From Treponema sp. (GTDB taxonomy: Bacteria > Spirochaetota > Spirochaetia > Treponematales > Breznakiellaceae): 34,341 nucleotides of DNA. The notes beneath the pieces were generated by a model. The model was not told where the DNA came from, made no database searches, and saw nothing but the letters and a program-made list of their open reading frames with translations. Both the position numbers and the translations under genes were made by a program. The stretch covers positions 1-34,341 of the forward strand of contig JAIRQN010000064.1 of assembly GCA_031256445.1 (NCBI GenBank), read 5' to 3'. Of this stretch, positions 1-6,841 are shown piece after piece (within the stretch, counting starts at the first letter, position 1; each line of letters starts with the position of its first letter).

Positions 1-1
1 G

Positions 2-191
2 CACCCGGAGTTTAATATGTTATATACCAAATGGAACTGGGATGACGCAATGGCTGTCCTAAAAGAAGAAACAAGGGAAGAAACCCGTGAGGAGAGTTAC
101 AAAGAGATTGCCCGGAACGTCCTTAATAATCACCGGGCTGGATTTGGAGACAATACAAAGGCTGAACAGTGAATCGTTCGCGCGGGAGTAA
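2..191 (+). pseudogene. C-terminal tail of an Rpn-family (PD-(D/E)XK) nuclease/transposase-like protein, frameshifted
   Basis: The gene enters from the left edge, so only its tail is visible. From base 2 the frame reads HPEFNMLYTKWNWDDAMAVL, followed by a charged EETREE repeat, and stops at 170-172. The WNWDDA segment followed by an E/R-rich repeat is typical of the C-terminus of Rpn/PD-(D/E)XK family proteins, which are abundant in treponemes. The usual last motif of these proteins, ITGLDLETIQRLNSE, is present but in another frame, from about base 129 to the TAA at 189-191. A deletion with a frame change therefore lies near 122-131. The remaining product would lack the normal end. What cannot be seen is whether the catalytic part outside the window is intact. 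Confidence 0.7.
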
Positions 192-212
192 CTGCAGCGC
201 AGATCAAGCTGT

Positions 213-241
213 TTGCTATTCCCTGAAATGTATAGTAATAT
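213..241 (+). promoter_or_regulatory. Promoter of the DinB-family gene
   Basis: TTGCTA at 213-218 and TAATAT at 236-241 are separated by 17 bases, a good sigma-70 arrangement. Transcription would begin near 248. A 14-base dyad, ATGAC-AAGA-GTCAT, lies at 240-253 over the last base of the -10 box and the expected start point, so it could be an operator. The gene has a strong ribosome binding site (AAGGGAGG) just before its ATG at 278. Confidence 0.5.
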
Positions 242-277
242 GACAAGAGTCATCGTACTTAAACGAAGGGAGGTTTT

Positions 278-805
278 ATGAAAAAGATTTTTTTGGCGTT
301 CGCTAAATATGATCAGCAAGCCAACAAAACCATCGCGGGGATTCTGGGAAAGCTGTCAAACGATGATAGGGAGAAAAACAGGAAAAGTTATTATAAAAGC
401 CTTTCGGAACTTTTCAGACACAATACCGGGTGCAGTGTTTATTTCCTTTCCATGTTAAAGGAAGCGGTTTCCGGCAACGCAAATGCGCAGAAAGCCCTGG
501 TGCCTTTGGCAAAGATTAAAGAACTTAAAGGCAATCTCAGCGAAGATCAGTGGAAGCAGGCTGTGTCATTTTCCAAAATTGCCGATAAAGCGTTAGTCGA
601 TTTTATTAATGCTCTTGAAGACAGGGATTTTGAAGCTCCCGTGAAAATTGACTGGTATAAAGGCAAACCTCCCTCATCGCCGCTTTGGTTCATGCTGGAA
701 CAGCAGGTTGTCCACAATACCCATCACCGGGGGCAAATTTCACAAATCCTGGACTCGCTAAAAATAGACAATGATTATTCAGGAATAGACATTAAATTCC
801 TATAG
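278..805 (+). CDS. DinB-family metal-binding four-helix protein
   Basis: This 175-residue protein has the size and helical pattern of the DinB/YfiT superfamily. Members are small four-helix proteins that hold a divalent metal with three histidines; many are thiol-dependent transferases and some are induced by DNA damage. The likely metal ligands are H48 (in FRHNTG) and H146 and H150 in HNTHHRGQ, the last being the classic C-terminal DinB motif. The start at ATG 278 is fixed by AAGGGAGG four bases upstream. It stands alone, between a nuclease remnant and a convergent operon, with its own promoter and a dyad at the start point. The substrate cannot be told from sequence. It is unrelated to DNA polymerase IV, which shares the old name. 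Confidence 0.85.
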   Translation: MKKIFLAFAKYDQQANKTIAGILGKLSNDDREKNRKSYYKSLSELFRHNTGCSVYFLSMLKEAVSGNANAQKALVPLAKIKELKGNLSEDQWKQAVSFSKIADKALVDFINALEDRDFEAPVKIDWYKGKPPSSPLWFMLEQQVVHNTHHRGQISQILDSLKIDNDYSGIDIKFL

Positions 806-867
806 AACCGTTGTACGCGTGAAACATCCTAAAAATTTTACATCTCAGTAACAGGTATTATTGCGGC

Positions 868-1011
868 TTATTCCTGTTCTTTTTTGGGTTTGAATATCAT
901 GTTCAGGCAAATGGTAAAAAGCGCGATGAACCCGCAGCAGGCAAAGAGGCCAAGCATACCCTTCCACATTATGTGCAATGACGCGATTAAATCTGTCGTA
1001 TTAATTTCCAT
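868..1011 (-). CDS. Short single-span membrane peptide, OadG-like subunit of a decarboxylase sodium pump
   Basis: The 47-codon reading frame starts at ATG 1011 and has an ideal AAGGAG site (1018-1023) in the short gap behind oadB. The product begins MEINTTDLIASLHIMWKGML, continues with a hydrophobic stretch that gives one membrane span from about residue 19 to 40, and ends in a charged tail (KPKKEQE). Gamma subunits of sodium-translocating decarboxylases are small proteins with one N-terminal span, encoded beside oadB, and they hold alpha and beta together. This peptide has the span but almost none of the usual cytoplasmic tail. I infer a minimal OadG-type partner of OadB from size, topology and position; the sequence alone is too short to prove homology. 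Confidence 0.6.
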   Translation of the reverse strand: MEINTTDLIASLHIMWKGMLGLFACCGFIALFTICLNMIFKPKKEQE

Positions 1012-1024
1012 GTTTTACTCCTTT

Positions 1025-2179
1025 TTACCCTGCCAGATAACCCAGGACAAGGCTTAATACAAGGCCGCTTGCCGCGACCGAGGCGACCTGTCCTGAAACA
1101 TTCGCGCTTACCGCGTGCATCAAAAGAATGTTTTCCGGGTCTTCCTTCAGCGCCATCTTTTGAATAACGCGCGCTGACATCGGAAACGCCGAAATTCCTG
1201 TCGCGCCTATCATCGGGTTTAATTTTGTTTTAAGGAAAAGATTAAGAAACTTCGCGAATATTACGCCGCCTGCGGTATTGAGGATAAAGGCGACAAGCCC
1301 CAAACCCAAAATCATGAGCGTTTCTACCTGAATGAATTTTTCCGCCTGCAGTGTGAAAGCGACCGTTATGCCCAATAGCAGGGTAATTAAATTCGCTAGG
1401 GTGTTTTGAGCGGTTTCGGAAAGAGAGCGCAGCACTGTACATTCCCTGATAAGGTTGCCGAACATCAAAAAGCCGATAAGTGAAACCGCAGCGGGGGAAA
1501 TAATTCCTACAATGATTGTTACAGAAATCGGGAAAATCACCCTTACCGCTCTTGGTATATCCTTGTCCGCAAGAGAAGCCATGCGAATCTTCCGTTCCTT
1601 TTTTGTAGTCAGAAGTTTGATAACAGTAGGCTGTATAATCGGCACAAGCGCCATATACGAGAAAGCCGTTACCAGTATTGGCCCGACATATTTTGATTTA
1701 AGTAAATTGGCGACCAGGATTGTCGTGGGTCCGTCCGCGGCTCCGATAATTCCTATGGCAGCCGCGTCATTCATGCTAAATCCCAGAAGTATGGAAATGG
1801 TGAGCGCGGCGAAAATGCCGAAATGCGACGCCGCGCCGAAGAAAAAGTAATACGGACGGGAAAGAAGAGGGCCGAAATCGATCATCGCTCCAATGCCGAT
1901 AAAGAGCAGCAAAGGCAGTATTTCAGAAGACGCGATGGTTGTGTCATACAGCCATTGAATCGGACCGTGAACTGTTTCGGGAACTCCGCCCATCATCATT
2001 ATCTGATCGATTGCGCCGCTTAAGGGCATGTTGACAAGAATTGCCCCAAACCCCATCGGTAAAAGCAGAGCGGGTTCATAGTCTTTTTTGATTGCCAAAT
2101 AGATTAAAATGATTCCGACAACGTACATTACGCAGTCTTTCCATCCTATCTGCGAAATGTTTTCAATAATAAATCCCAT
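1025..2179 (-). CDS. oadB: Sodium ion-translocating decarboxylase, beta subunit (oxaloacetate decarboxylase type)
   Basis: The 384-residue polytopic membrane protein belongs to the OadB/MmdB/GcdB family, which couples decarboxylation of a carboxybiotin intermediate to export of sodium ions. It has about nine hydrophobic segments. The GAADGPT loop at 146-152 matches the conserved re-entrant region whose aspartate (here D149) is needed for sodium passage, and ANVSGQVAS at about 359-367 matches the conserved last functional helix. The length fits family members that lack long extensions. ATG 2179 has AAAGGA eight bases upstream. It is preceded by a 22-codon ORF with its own strong ribosome site and followed by a 47-residue membrane peptide. 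No alpha subunit or biotin carrier lies in the window, so the actual substrate (oxaloacetate, methylmalonyl-CoA or glutaconyl-CoA) is inferred only from neighbouring fumarase genes. Confidence 0.92.
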   Translation of the reverse strand: MGFIIENISQIGWKDCVMYVVGIILIYLAIKKDYEPALLLPMGFGAILVNMPLSGAIDQIMMMGGVPETVHGPIQWLYDTTIASSEILPLLLFIGIGAMIDFGPLLSRPYYFFFGAASHFGIFAALTISILLGFSMNDAAAIGIIGAADGPTTILVANLLKSKYVGPILVTAFSYMALVPIIQPTVIKLLTTKKERKIRMASLADKDIPRAVRVIFPISVTIIVGIISPAAVSLIGFLMFGNLIRECTVLRSLSETAQNTLANLITLLLGITVAFTLQAEKFIQVETLMILGLGLVAFILNTAGGVIFAKFLNLFLKTKLNPMIGATGISAFPMSARVIQKMALKEDPENILLMHAVSANVSGQVASVAASGLVLSLVLGYLAG

Positions 2180-2181
2180 AC

Positions 2182-2250
2182 TTACATTCCTTTGTTATTA
2201 TTTTTTCTGTCTGTGAAAATGATCCCGGTTAGTCTGTATTTTAGACCCAT
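2182..2250 (-). CDS. 22-codon leader ORF just upstream of oadB
   Basis: The frame starts at ATG 2250 behind a strong GGAGG site (TTTTGGAGGATTC-ATG) and encodes MGLKYRLTGIIFTDRKNNNK plus GM. Its TAA lies two bases before the oadB ATG. It has no membrane span and resembles no protein I know. The ribosome site is the best in this leader and the frame ends almost on the oadB start, so the likely role is translational coupling or control of oadB rather than a working peptide. A chance ORF cannot be excluded at this size. Confidence 0.45.
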   Translation of the reverse strand: MGLKYRLTGIIFTDRKNNNKGM

Positions 2251-2309
2251 GAATCCTCCAAAAAAGTAAAAAACGATGATTTTTAAATATTTAATTTAAA
2301 ATATAAGCT

Positions 2310-2338
2310 ATTTTATTTCCATCCCGGCGCTTTGTCAA
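2310..2338 (-). promoter_or_regulatory. Promoter of the oadB unit
   Basis: On the minus strand TTGACA (2338-2333, perfect consensus) and TAAAAT (2315-2310) are 17 bases apart. Transcription should begin near 2303, giving a leader of about 124 bases that contains the 22-codon ORF. The TGA stop codon of the fumarase beta gene is part of the -35 hexamer. This makes oadB separable from the upstream arginine/fumarase run. Confidence 0.6.
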
Positions 2339-2913
2339 GGCAATTTTGAATGATTTTCCTTTCGGCTGGTATAATACACTGAATTTTCGGCAAAGAGATT
2401 GCTTCCGGTTGTATCTATGCTTACGATCAGCGGGCCGAATTGAATCGCGTTCATTACCCAAAGACATTCCGCCATGCCGAATTCCTGCCAACAGACGCCT
2501 GAAATTTTTTCAATTTGGCTTGCTCCCAAAACGGCGCAGCCGCCGGGGTATACGCAGTGGATTGCCCCGTACCGGCGGCACGCCTGCGCTGTTTTCTCTC
2601 CCATGCCGCCTTTGCCGATCATTATTTTTACGCCTGTTTTTTTTATAAAATCCGCCGCCCATTTTTCCATCCGTATGGAAGATGTCGGCCCTATGGAAAC
2701 TAGCTCGTAACGCGGCTCGCCTGAATTTTCCCTGACAATCGGCCCTGCGTGATAAACAGCCATTCCGTTTAAATCAACGGGCGGCATTATTCCATCCTGC
2801 GCGACTCTCCTGTGAACCTCATCCCTTCCTGTCGCAAGCGAACCTGAAATATAAAAAATATCGCCGGTTTTTAAACCGCGGATGTCTTCATCTTTTACAG
2901 GAAGATTTAACAT
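2335..2913 (-). CDS. Class I fumarate hydratase, beta subunit (C-terminal domain)
   Basis: The 192-residue protein matches the separate beta chain of class I, iron-sulfur fumarases and of L-tartrate dehydratase (FumB-C/TtdB domain). With the alpha chain encoded just upstream it would interconvert fumarate and malate in the cytoplasm. Recognisable family segments are LKTGDIFYISG (14-24), TGRDEVHRR (28-36), IGPTSSIRME (74-83), GKGGMGEKT (100-108) and YPGGCAVLG (122-130). ATG 2913 gives the usual N-terminus but has no clear ribosome binding site, and the frame stays open upstream through the 35-base gap after the alpha stop. Translation may therefore depend on coupling. A tartrate or related hydroxy acid cannot be excluded as substrate, but the link with argH favours fumarate. 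Confidence 0.88.
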   Translation of the reverse strand: MLNLPVKDEDIRGLKTGDIFYISGSLATGRDEVHRRVAQDGIMPPVDLNGMAVYHAGPIVRENSGEPRYELVSIGPTSSIRMEKWAADFIKKTGVKIMIGKGGMGEKTAQACRRYGAIHCVYPGGCAVLGASQIEKISGVCWQEFGMAECLWVMNAIQFGPLIVSIDTTGSNLFAENSVYYTSRKENHSKLP

Positions 2914-2948
2914 TTTTATATTTTGCGCGTTTTTGGCGGCTTTGCTGT

Positions 2949-3902
2949 CTATAATAGTTTTATTCCTTTGTATGACGGAAGTTCATAAGACAGATCTTTT
3001 TTTATTCTGACAGTTCCGCGGCGCAGCGCGTAACACGATACATTCACCGCGCATGCCCTTGTCGCCGTGTGTCTTGCTGACGATTCAATGTGCACTCCCA
3101 TAACCGCCTGACTGCCGCGAAGCCCCTGAGCGCCCATTCCCAGACTGTTAAGCGCGTCTGTAATTTCCTTTTCCATCCGCGCACCTTGCGGGTGCGGATG
3201 CTTTGTTCCCAACTGCCGCAGAATTGCCTTCTTTGAAAGAACTGCGGCGTTCTCTATGTTGTGTCCAAGCCCGATACCAACAAGCAAAGGAGGGCAGGCG
3301 TTAACTCCAGGGCCGTAAACAATGTCTGTCACAAACGGTAAAATCGCCTCCATTCCGTCGGAAGGCTTAAAGACTTTTGCCTGTCCTGGGAGGCTGCATC
3401 CTGCGCCTGACAGGTACAATGTTATTTCCATTTCCTGCGAACCGGGAATTATTTCCCAATCGATCCATGGGACGCGCTCTCCTGTATTGTCGCCTGTATT
3501 TTTTTCATCGAAGAAATTGACAGCGTTCGGCCTTAACGGAACGCTCAGTGTCGCGCGTTTAACGGCTTCTGTAATCACCTCTTTTGTCATGTCAAGAAAA
3601 GGAAAAGCGCTGCCTGCTTTAAGATAAAACTGGGGAAGGCCGGTATCCTGACAGCAGGGACGGTTTTGTTCAACAGCCATTTTTAAATTTTCAAAATAAC
3701 TGCCGTAAATTGCCTTCTGGAGAGGAGAATCTTCCCCCTCTCTCATCTGTTCAAGACGTGAGGTGACATCATCGCTTAACCGCACCGCCGCCGCGCCGAT
3801 GAATTTTTCAATTAACGTTATAAATCTTTCTTTGATTGATTGGGGATCGGGGTTATCGTTTGTAATCTGTTCATTCCGACAACATGAAATGTTATCTGAC
3901 AT
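2949..3902 (-). CDS. Class I fumarate hydratase, alpha subunit (iron-sulfur domain)
   Basis: The 317-residue protein matches the N-terminal, [4Fe-4S]-binding half of class I fumarases, found as a separate alpha chain in anaerobes. Candidate cluster cysteines are C83/C84 in CCQDTGLPQ, C169 in GAGCS and C203 in NACPP. The segment GIGLGHNIENAAVLSKKAIL (209-228) is also typical. Around C169 the sequence reads SGAGCSLPGQAKV, where many relatives have a GGGSEN-type motif, a mild departure worth noting. ATG 3902 overlaps the end of argH by 11 bases, so the two are translationally coupled. ArgH makes fumarate, hence the pair fits removal or use of that by-product by conversion to malate. Oxygen-sensitive class I enzymes suit an anaerobic lifestyle. 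Confidence 0.88.
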   Translation of the reverse strand: MSDNISCCRNEQITNDNPDPQSIKERFITLIEKFIGAAAVRLSDDVTSRLEQMREGEDSPLQKAIYGSYFENLKMAVEQNRPCCQDTGLPQFYLKAGSAFPFLDMTKEVITEAVKRATLSVPLRPNAVNFFDEKNTGDNTGERVPWIDWEIIPGSQEMEITLYLSGAGCSLPGQAKVFKPSDGMEAILPFVTDIVYGPGVNACPPLLVGIGLGHNIENAAVLSKKAILRQLGTKHPHPQGARMEKEITDALNSLGMGAQGLRGSQAVMGVHIESSARHTATRACAVNVSCYALRRGTVRIKKDLSYELPSYKGIKLL

Positions 3903-5340
3903 CGATACCTGAGCCTTTATTCATTATTTTCTTCTTTAAATAGTTGATCTGTCTGCGGACTTCTTTTGGAGCGGGGCCGCCGGGGAGACTGCGCATTCTT
4001 ACGCTGGCGGCCGGCGTTATTACCTTGAAAATATCTTCTTCAAACAGCCTGCTGCGTTTTTTCATTTCGTCAAGGCTTAAACCTGATATGTGTTTGTGAC
4101 CCGCTTCGATACAGTCGCGCACAAGCAGGGCGGCGGCTTCATGCGCGTCACGGAAGGGAAGCCCCTTGCGGACAAGGTATTCAGCCGCGTCTGTCGCTTC
4201 CAGAAAACCGCCTGCGCAGGCGGCCTTCATGCGCTTTAGGTTGAAATTCGCTTCTTTTATCATACCGGCGAACATTCTCAGGCAGAGGCAAAGAGTGTCA
4301 ATGCTGTCAAAGAGGGCTTCCTTGTCTTCCTGAAGATCCTTGTTGTACGCATAGGGCAGTCCTTTAAGCAGGGTTATAAGAGTGACAAGATTACCTGCCG
4401 CCCTCCCTGTTTTGCCGCGTATAAGTTCCGCGAAATCGGGATTTTTTTTCTGTGGCATTATAGAAGAGCCGGTGCTCCATGACTCTGACAATTCGATAAA
4501 TTTAAATTCCTCGCTTGCCCAAAGCATGACATCTTCGCAGAAACGCGAAAGGTGAACCATTGTGATTGCGCATGCGCCGGAAAGCTCAAGGGCAAAGTCG
4601 CGGTCTGCGACAGCGTCCATTGAGTTTATGCACAGCCGGTTAAATCCAAGCGTGAGAGCGGCTGCCTTTCGATCCAGAGGAAGCGAAGAACCGGCCAACG
4701 CGCCGCTTCCAAGCGGGCACTCGTCAAGACGGCGCAGCGCGTCTGTAAAGCGCGAATAGTCCCTTTCAAGAGCGGCGCACCAGGCGCATAAATGGTGGCC
4801 GAGCGTTACGCACTGCGCTCTTTGAAGATGAGTGTATCCGGGCATTATGCTTGTAATGTGCGCCTGCGCCGTATCCAGCAGTACGTTCAATAATGCGGCA
4901 AGCCCGCTTTGAATCTGCGGCACGGCGCGTTTTAGGTAAAGGCGAAAGGCGGCGGCTACCTGATCATTTCGGCTGCGCCCGGCGTGAACCATTTTGCCTG
5001 TGCCGCCAAGACGCCGCGTGAGAACCGATTCCAGAAAGGAGTGAATGTCCTCCGCGTTTGAATCAATCGCAAGTTTGCCCGCTTTAATTTCCGCGGCTAT
5101 GACATCAAGCTCTTTTGCGATTTGACCCGCCGCGTTTTTTGGAATTATCCCCTGTCTGCCAAGCATTAAGGCATGCGCCCTGCTGGCTGTTATGTCGTCA
5201 AAGACAAGGCGTTTGTCCACGCTGATTGACGCCTGAAAAGCAAAAGCGTCCGCTTCTGGAGTTTGCGCCAGCCGCCCTGCCCATAACGGTTTTGTTTTTA
5301 TAGCTGAGCCGCTGTTTTTTTTACCGGTACTCTTTGCCAT
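3892..5340 (-). CDS. argH: Argininosuccinate lyase
   Basis: The 482-residue enzyme splits argininosuccinate into arginine and fumarate, the last step of arginine synthesis. Family landmarks are AGRSRNDQ (120-127), GYTHLQRAQ (168-176) with the catalytic-base histidine region, and the superfamily signature GSSIMPQKKNPD (291-302) with the mobile catalytic serine loop. The first 19 residues (MAKSTGKKNSGSAIKTKPL) are an extra basic lead before the normal start of the fold at LWAGR. The C-terminus ends in a basic LKKKIMNKGS stretch. It lies 19 bases after argG and overlaps the fumarase alpha gene by 11 bases, so argG, argH and both fumarase genes should be one transcript. Confidence 0.96.
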   Translation of the reverse strand: MAKSTGKKNSGSAIKTKPLWAGRLAQTPEADAFAFQASISVDKRLVFDDITASRAHALMLGRQGIIPKNAAGQIAKELDVIAAEIKAGKLAIDSNAEDIHSFLESVLTRRLGGTGKMVHAGRSRNDQVAAAFRLYLKRAVPQIQSGLAALLNVLLDTAQAHITSIMPGYTHLQRAQCVTLGHHLCAWCAALERDYSRFTDALRRLDECPLGSGALAGSSLPLDRKAAALTLGFNRLCINSMDAVADRDFALELSGACAITMVHLSRFCEDVMLWASEEFKFIELSESWSTGSSIMPQKKNPDFAELIRGKTGRAAGNLVTLITLLKGLPYAYNKDLQEDKEALFDSIDTLCLCLRMFAGMIKEANFNLKRMKAACAGGFLEATDAAEYLVRKGLPFRDAHEAAALLVRDCIEAGHKHISGLSLDEMKKRSRLFEEDIFKVITPAASVRMRSLPGGPAPKEVRRQINYLKKKIMNKGSGIDVR

Positions 5341-5359
5341 TTATTCCCTGATTCGCCTG

Positions 5360-6628
5360 TTACTTTTTAACAGGTTTTCCTTTGGCTGCGGTTTTTGGTT
5401 TTGCCGCCGGTTTACTCCTGCCGGATTTTTTTTCCTGCTCCATAAGAGAGCGCACAAGAACCGGAAGGCCGTACAGTTTTACAAAACCCTTTGAGTCCGC
5501 ATGGCTGTACAAATCGCCTGTGGTGAAACTTGCGAGGCTTGTATTGTAAAGCGAATTGGGAGAAGCGCAGCCTGCCGCGCTGATTGAGCCTTTGTAAAGT
5601 TTTACTTTTACCTTGCCGTTAACATCTTCCTGAATACTGTCTGTAAACGCGCAGAGCGCTTTTCGCAAAGGAGTAAACCAGAAGCCGCCGTAGATAAGTT
5701 CGCTCATCTTTAATGAAACCTGCTGTTTGAAAGAATATGCCTGCCTGTCAAGGCACAGATGCTCCAGTTCCTGATGCGCGTAATAGAGGATTGTTCCGCC
5801 GGGAGTTTCATAAACGCCGCGGCTTTTCATTCCGACAACCCTGTTTTCCACAATGTCCGCAATGCCGATTCCGTTCGCGCCTCCGATTTTATTAAGCGCG
5901 GCGATAAGGGCGGCTCCTTCCATTTTCTTTCCGTTAAGCGCAACAGGGATGCCCTTTTCAAATTCAATTTCAACATATTCGGCCTTGTTGGGCGCTTTTT
6001 CCGGCGTTACCGTCATTGCAAGCATTTTTCTGCACTGAGGTTCGTTTGCGGGATCTTCAAGTTCAAGCCCTTCGTGTGATATATGCCAGAGGTTATCGTC
6101 AGTGCTGTAGGCGTTTTTCCTGTTTACGGGAGCGGCGATATTCCTTCTTTTAAGATACCTTATCGCTTCTTCGCGGCTTTTGATTTTCCATATCCGCCAC
6201 GGGGCGATTATTTCCAAATCGGGAGCAAGCGCCATTATACCCAAATCAAAGCGAATCTGATCGTTCCCCTTGCCTGTCGCGCCGTGGGCGATAGCGGAGG
6301 CTTTTTCCCTGCGCGCGTAATCGACAAGGACTTTCGCGATCAGCGGCCTTGCAGTGGCGGTTCCAAGAAGATACTTGTCCTCATAAACGGCTCCGGCTTT
6401 AAGAGCGGGCCAGATATATTCTTCAACATATTCTTTTTTAACATCCGCTACATGACACGCGCTGGCTCCTGTCGCCAATGCCCGTTTGGTGATCGCTTTC
6501 CAGTCAGCAGCCTGGCCAAGATCCGCGCAGACCGCGATAATTTCGCAATCCTGATTTTCCTTAAGCCAGGGAATTATCACTGTAGTATCCAGTCCGCCTG
6601 AATATGCAAGAACGATTTTCTTTTTCAT
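5360..6628 (-). CDS. argG: Argininosuccinate synthase
   Basis: The 422-residue enzyme joins citrulline and aspartate with ATP to make argininosuccinate. The N-type ATP pyrophosphatase loop AYSGGLDTT (8-16) is intact, and ATGKGNDQIRFD marks the aspartate/citrulline site. The core ends near residue 398; the remainder is a lysine/alanine/proline-rich tail (KPAAKPKTAAKGKPVKK) not needed by the family fold and similar in style to the basic ends of its neighbours. ATG 6628 has a clear AAGGAG site eight to nine bases upstream. The gene heads the argG-argH-fumarase run and is read from a promoter in the 213-base gap it shares with the divergent deacetylase gene. Confidence 0.97.
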   Translation of the reverse strand: MKKKIVLAYSGGLDTTVIIPWLKENQDCEIIAVCADLGQAADWKAITKRALATGASACHVADVKKEYVEEYIWPALKAGAVYEDKYLLGTATARPLIAKVLVDYARREKASAIAHGATGKGNDQIRFDLGIMALAPDLEIIAPWRIWKIKSREEAIRYLKRRNIAAPVNRKNAYSTDDNLWHISHEGLELEDPANEPQCRKMLAMTVTPEKAPNKAEYVEIEFEKGIPVALNGKKMEGAALIAALNKIGGANGIGIADIVENRVVGMKSRGVYETPGGTILYYAHQELEHLCLDRQAYSFKQQVSLKMSELIYGGFWFTPLRKALCAFTDSIQEDVNGKVKVKLYKGSISAAGCASPNSLYNTSLASFTTGDLYSHADSKGFVKLYGLPVLVRSLMEQEKKSGRSKPAAKPKTAAKGKPVKK

Positions 6629-6669
6629 TATTTTTTCTCCTTAAAAATGATAACGTTAATTATGATGTT

Positions 6670-6698
6670 ATTATCCATAATATATTAATTTAAAGCAA
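6670..6698 (-). promoter_or_regulatory. Promoter of argG with a tandem AT-rich repeat over it
   Basis: On the minus strand TTGCTT (6698-6693) and GATAAT (6675-6670) are 17 bases apart, placing the start near 6663 with a leader of about 35 bases. An 11-base direct repeat TATATTAATTT sits at 6681-6691, inside the spacer, and again at 6703-6713, just upstream of the -35 box. The two copies are 22 bases apart, two turns of the helix, so one protein could contact both on the same face. They do not match the textbook ArgR box. Confidence 0.45.
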
Positions 6699-6713
6699 GG
6701 TCTATATTAATTT
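6681..6713. repeat. Two copies of TATATTAATTT, 22 bases apart (candidate operator)
   Basis: The copies occupy 6681-6691 and 6703-6713 in the same direction and flank the argG -35 box. The rest of the 213-base gap is AT-rich and also holds a palindromic-looking GATAAC/GTTATTATC stretch near 6650-6675. No copy is visible upstream of argC. Confidence 0.4.
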
Positions 6714-6841
6714 GAAATTCGTGAAGGTTAAATTAAAATCTTAAGAAAAAATTCGCTGTGTTAAAGCTTATTCGTGTTTTGATATGTTTTAAGGCTTCAC
6801 ACTGGTTATCAATTAAAAATTGCCGATATTTAACTGGTAAC

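Noticed and set aside
6758-6841. Longer start (GTG 6758) for the polysaccharide deacetylase
   Set aside because: The 28 added residues look like translated spacer, and the basic head plus membrane span after ATG 6842 is a natural N-terminus.
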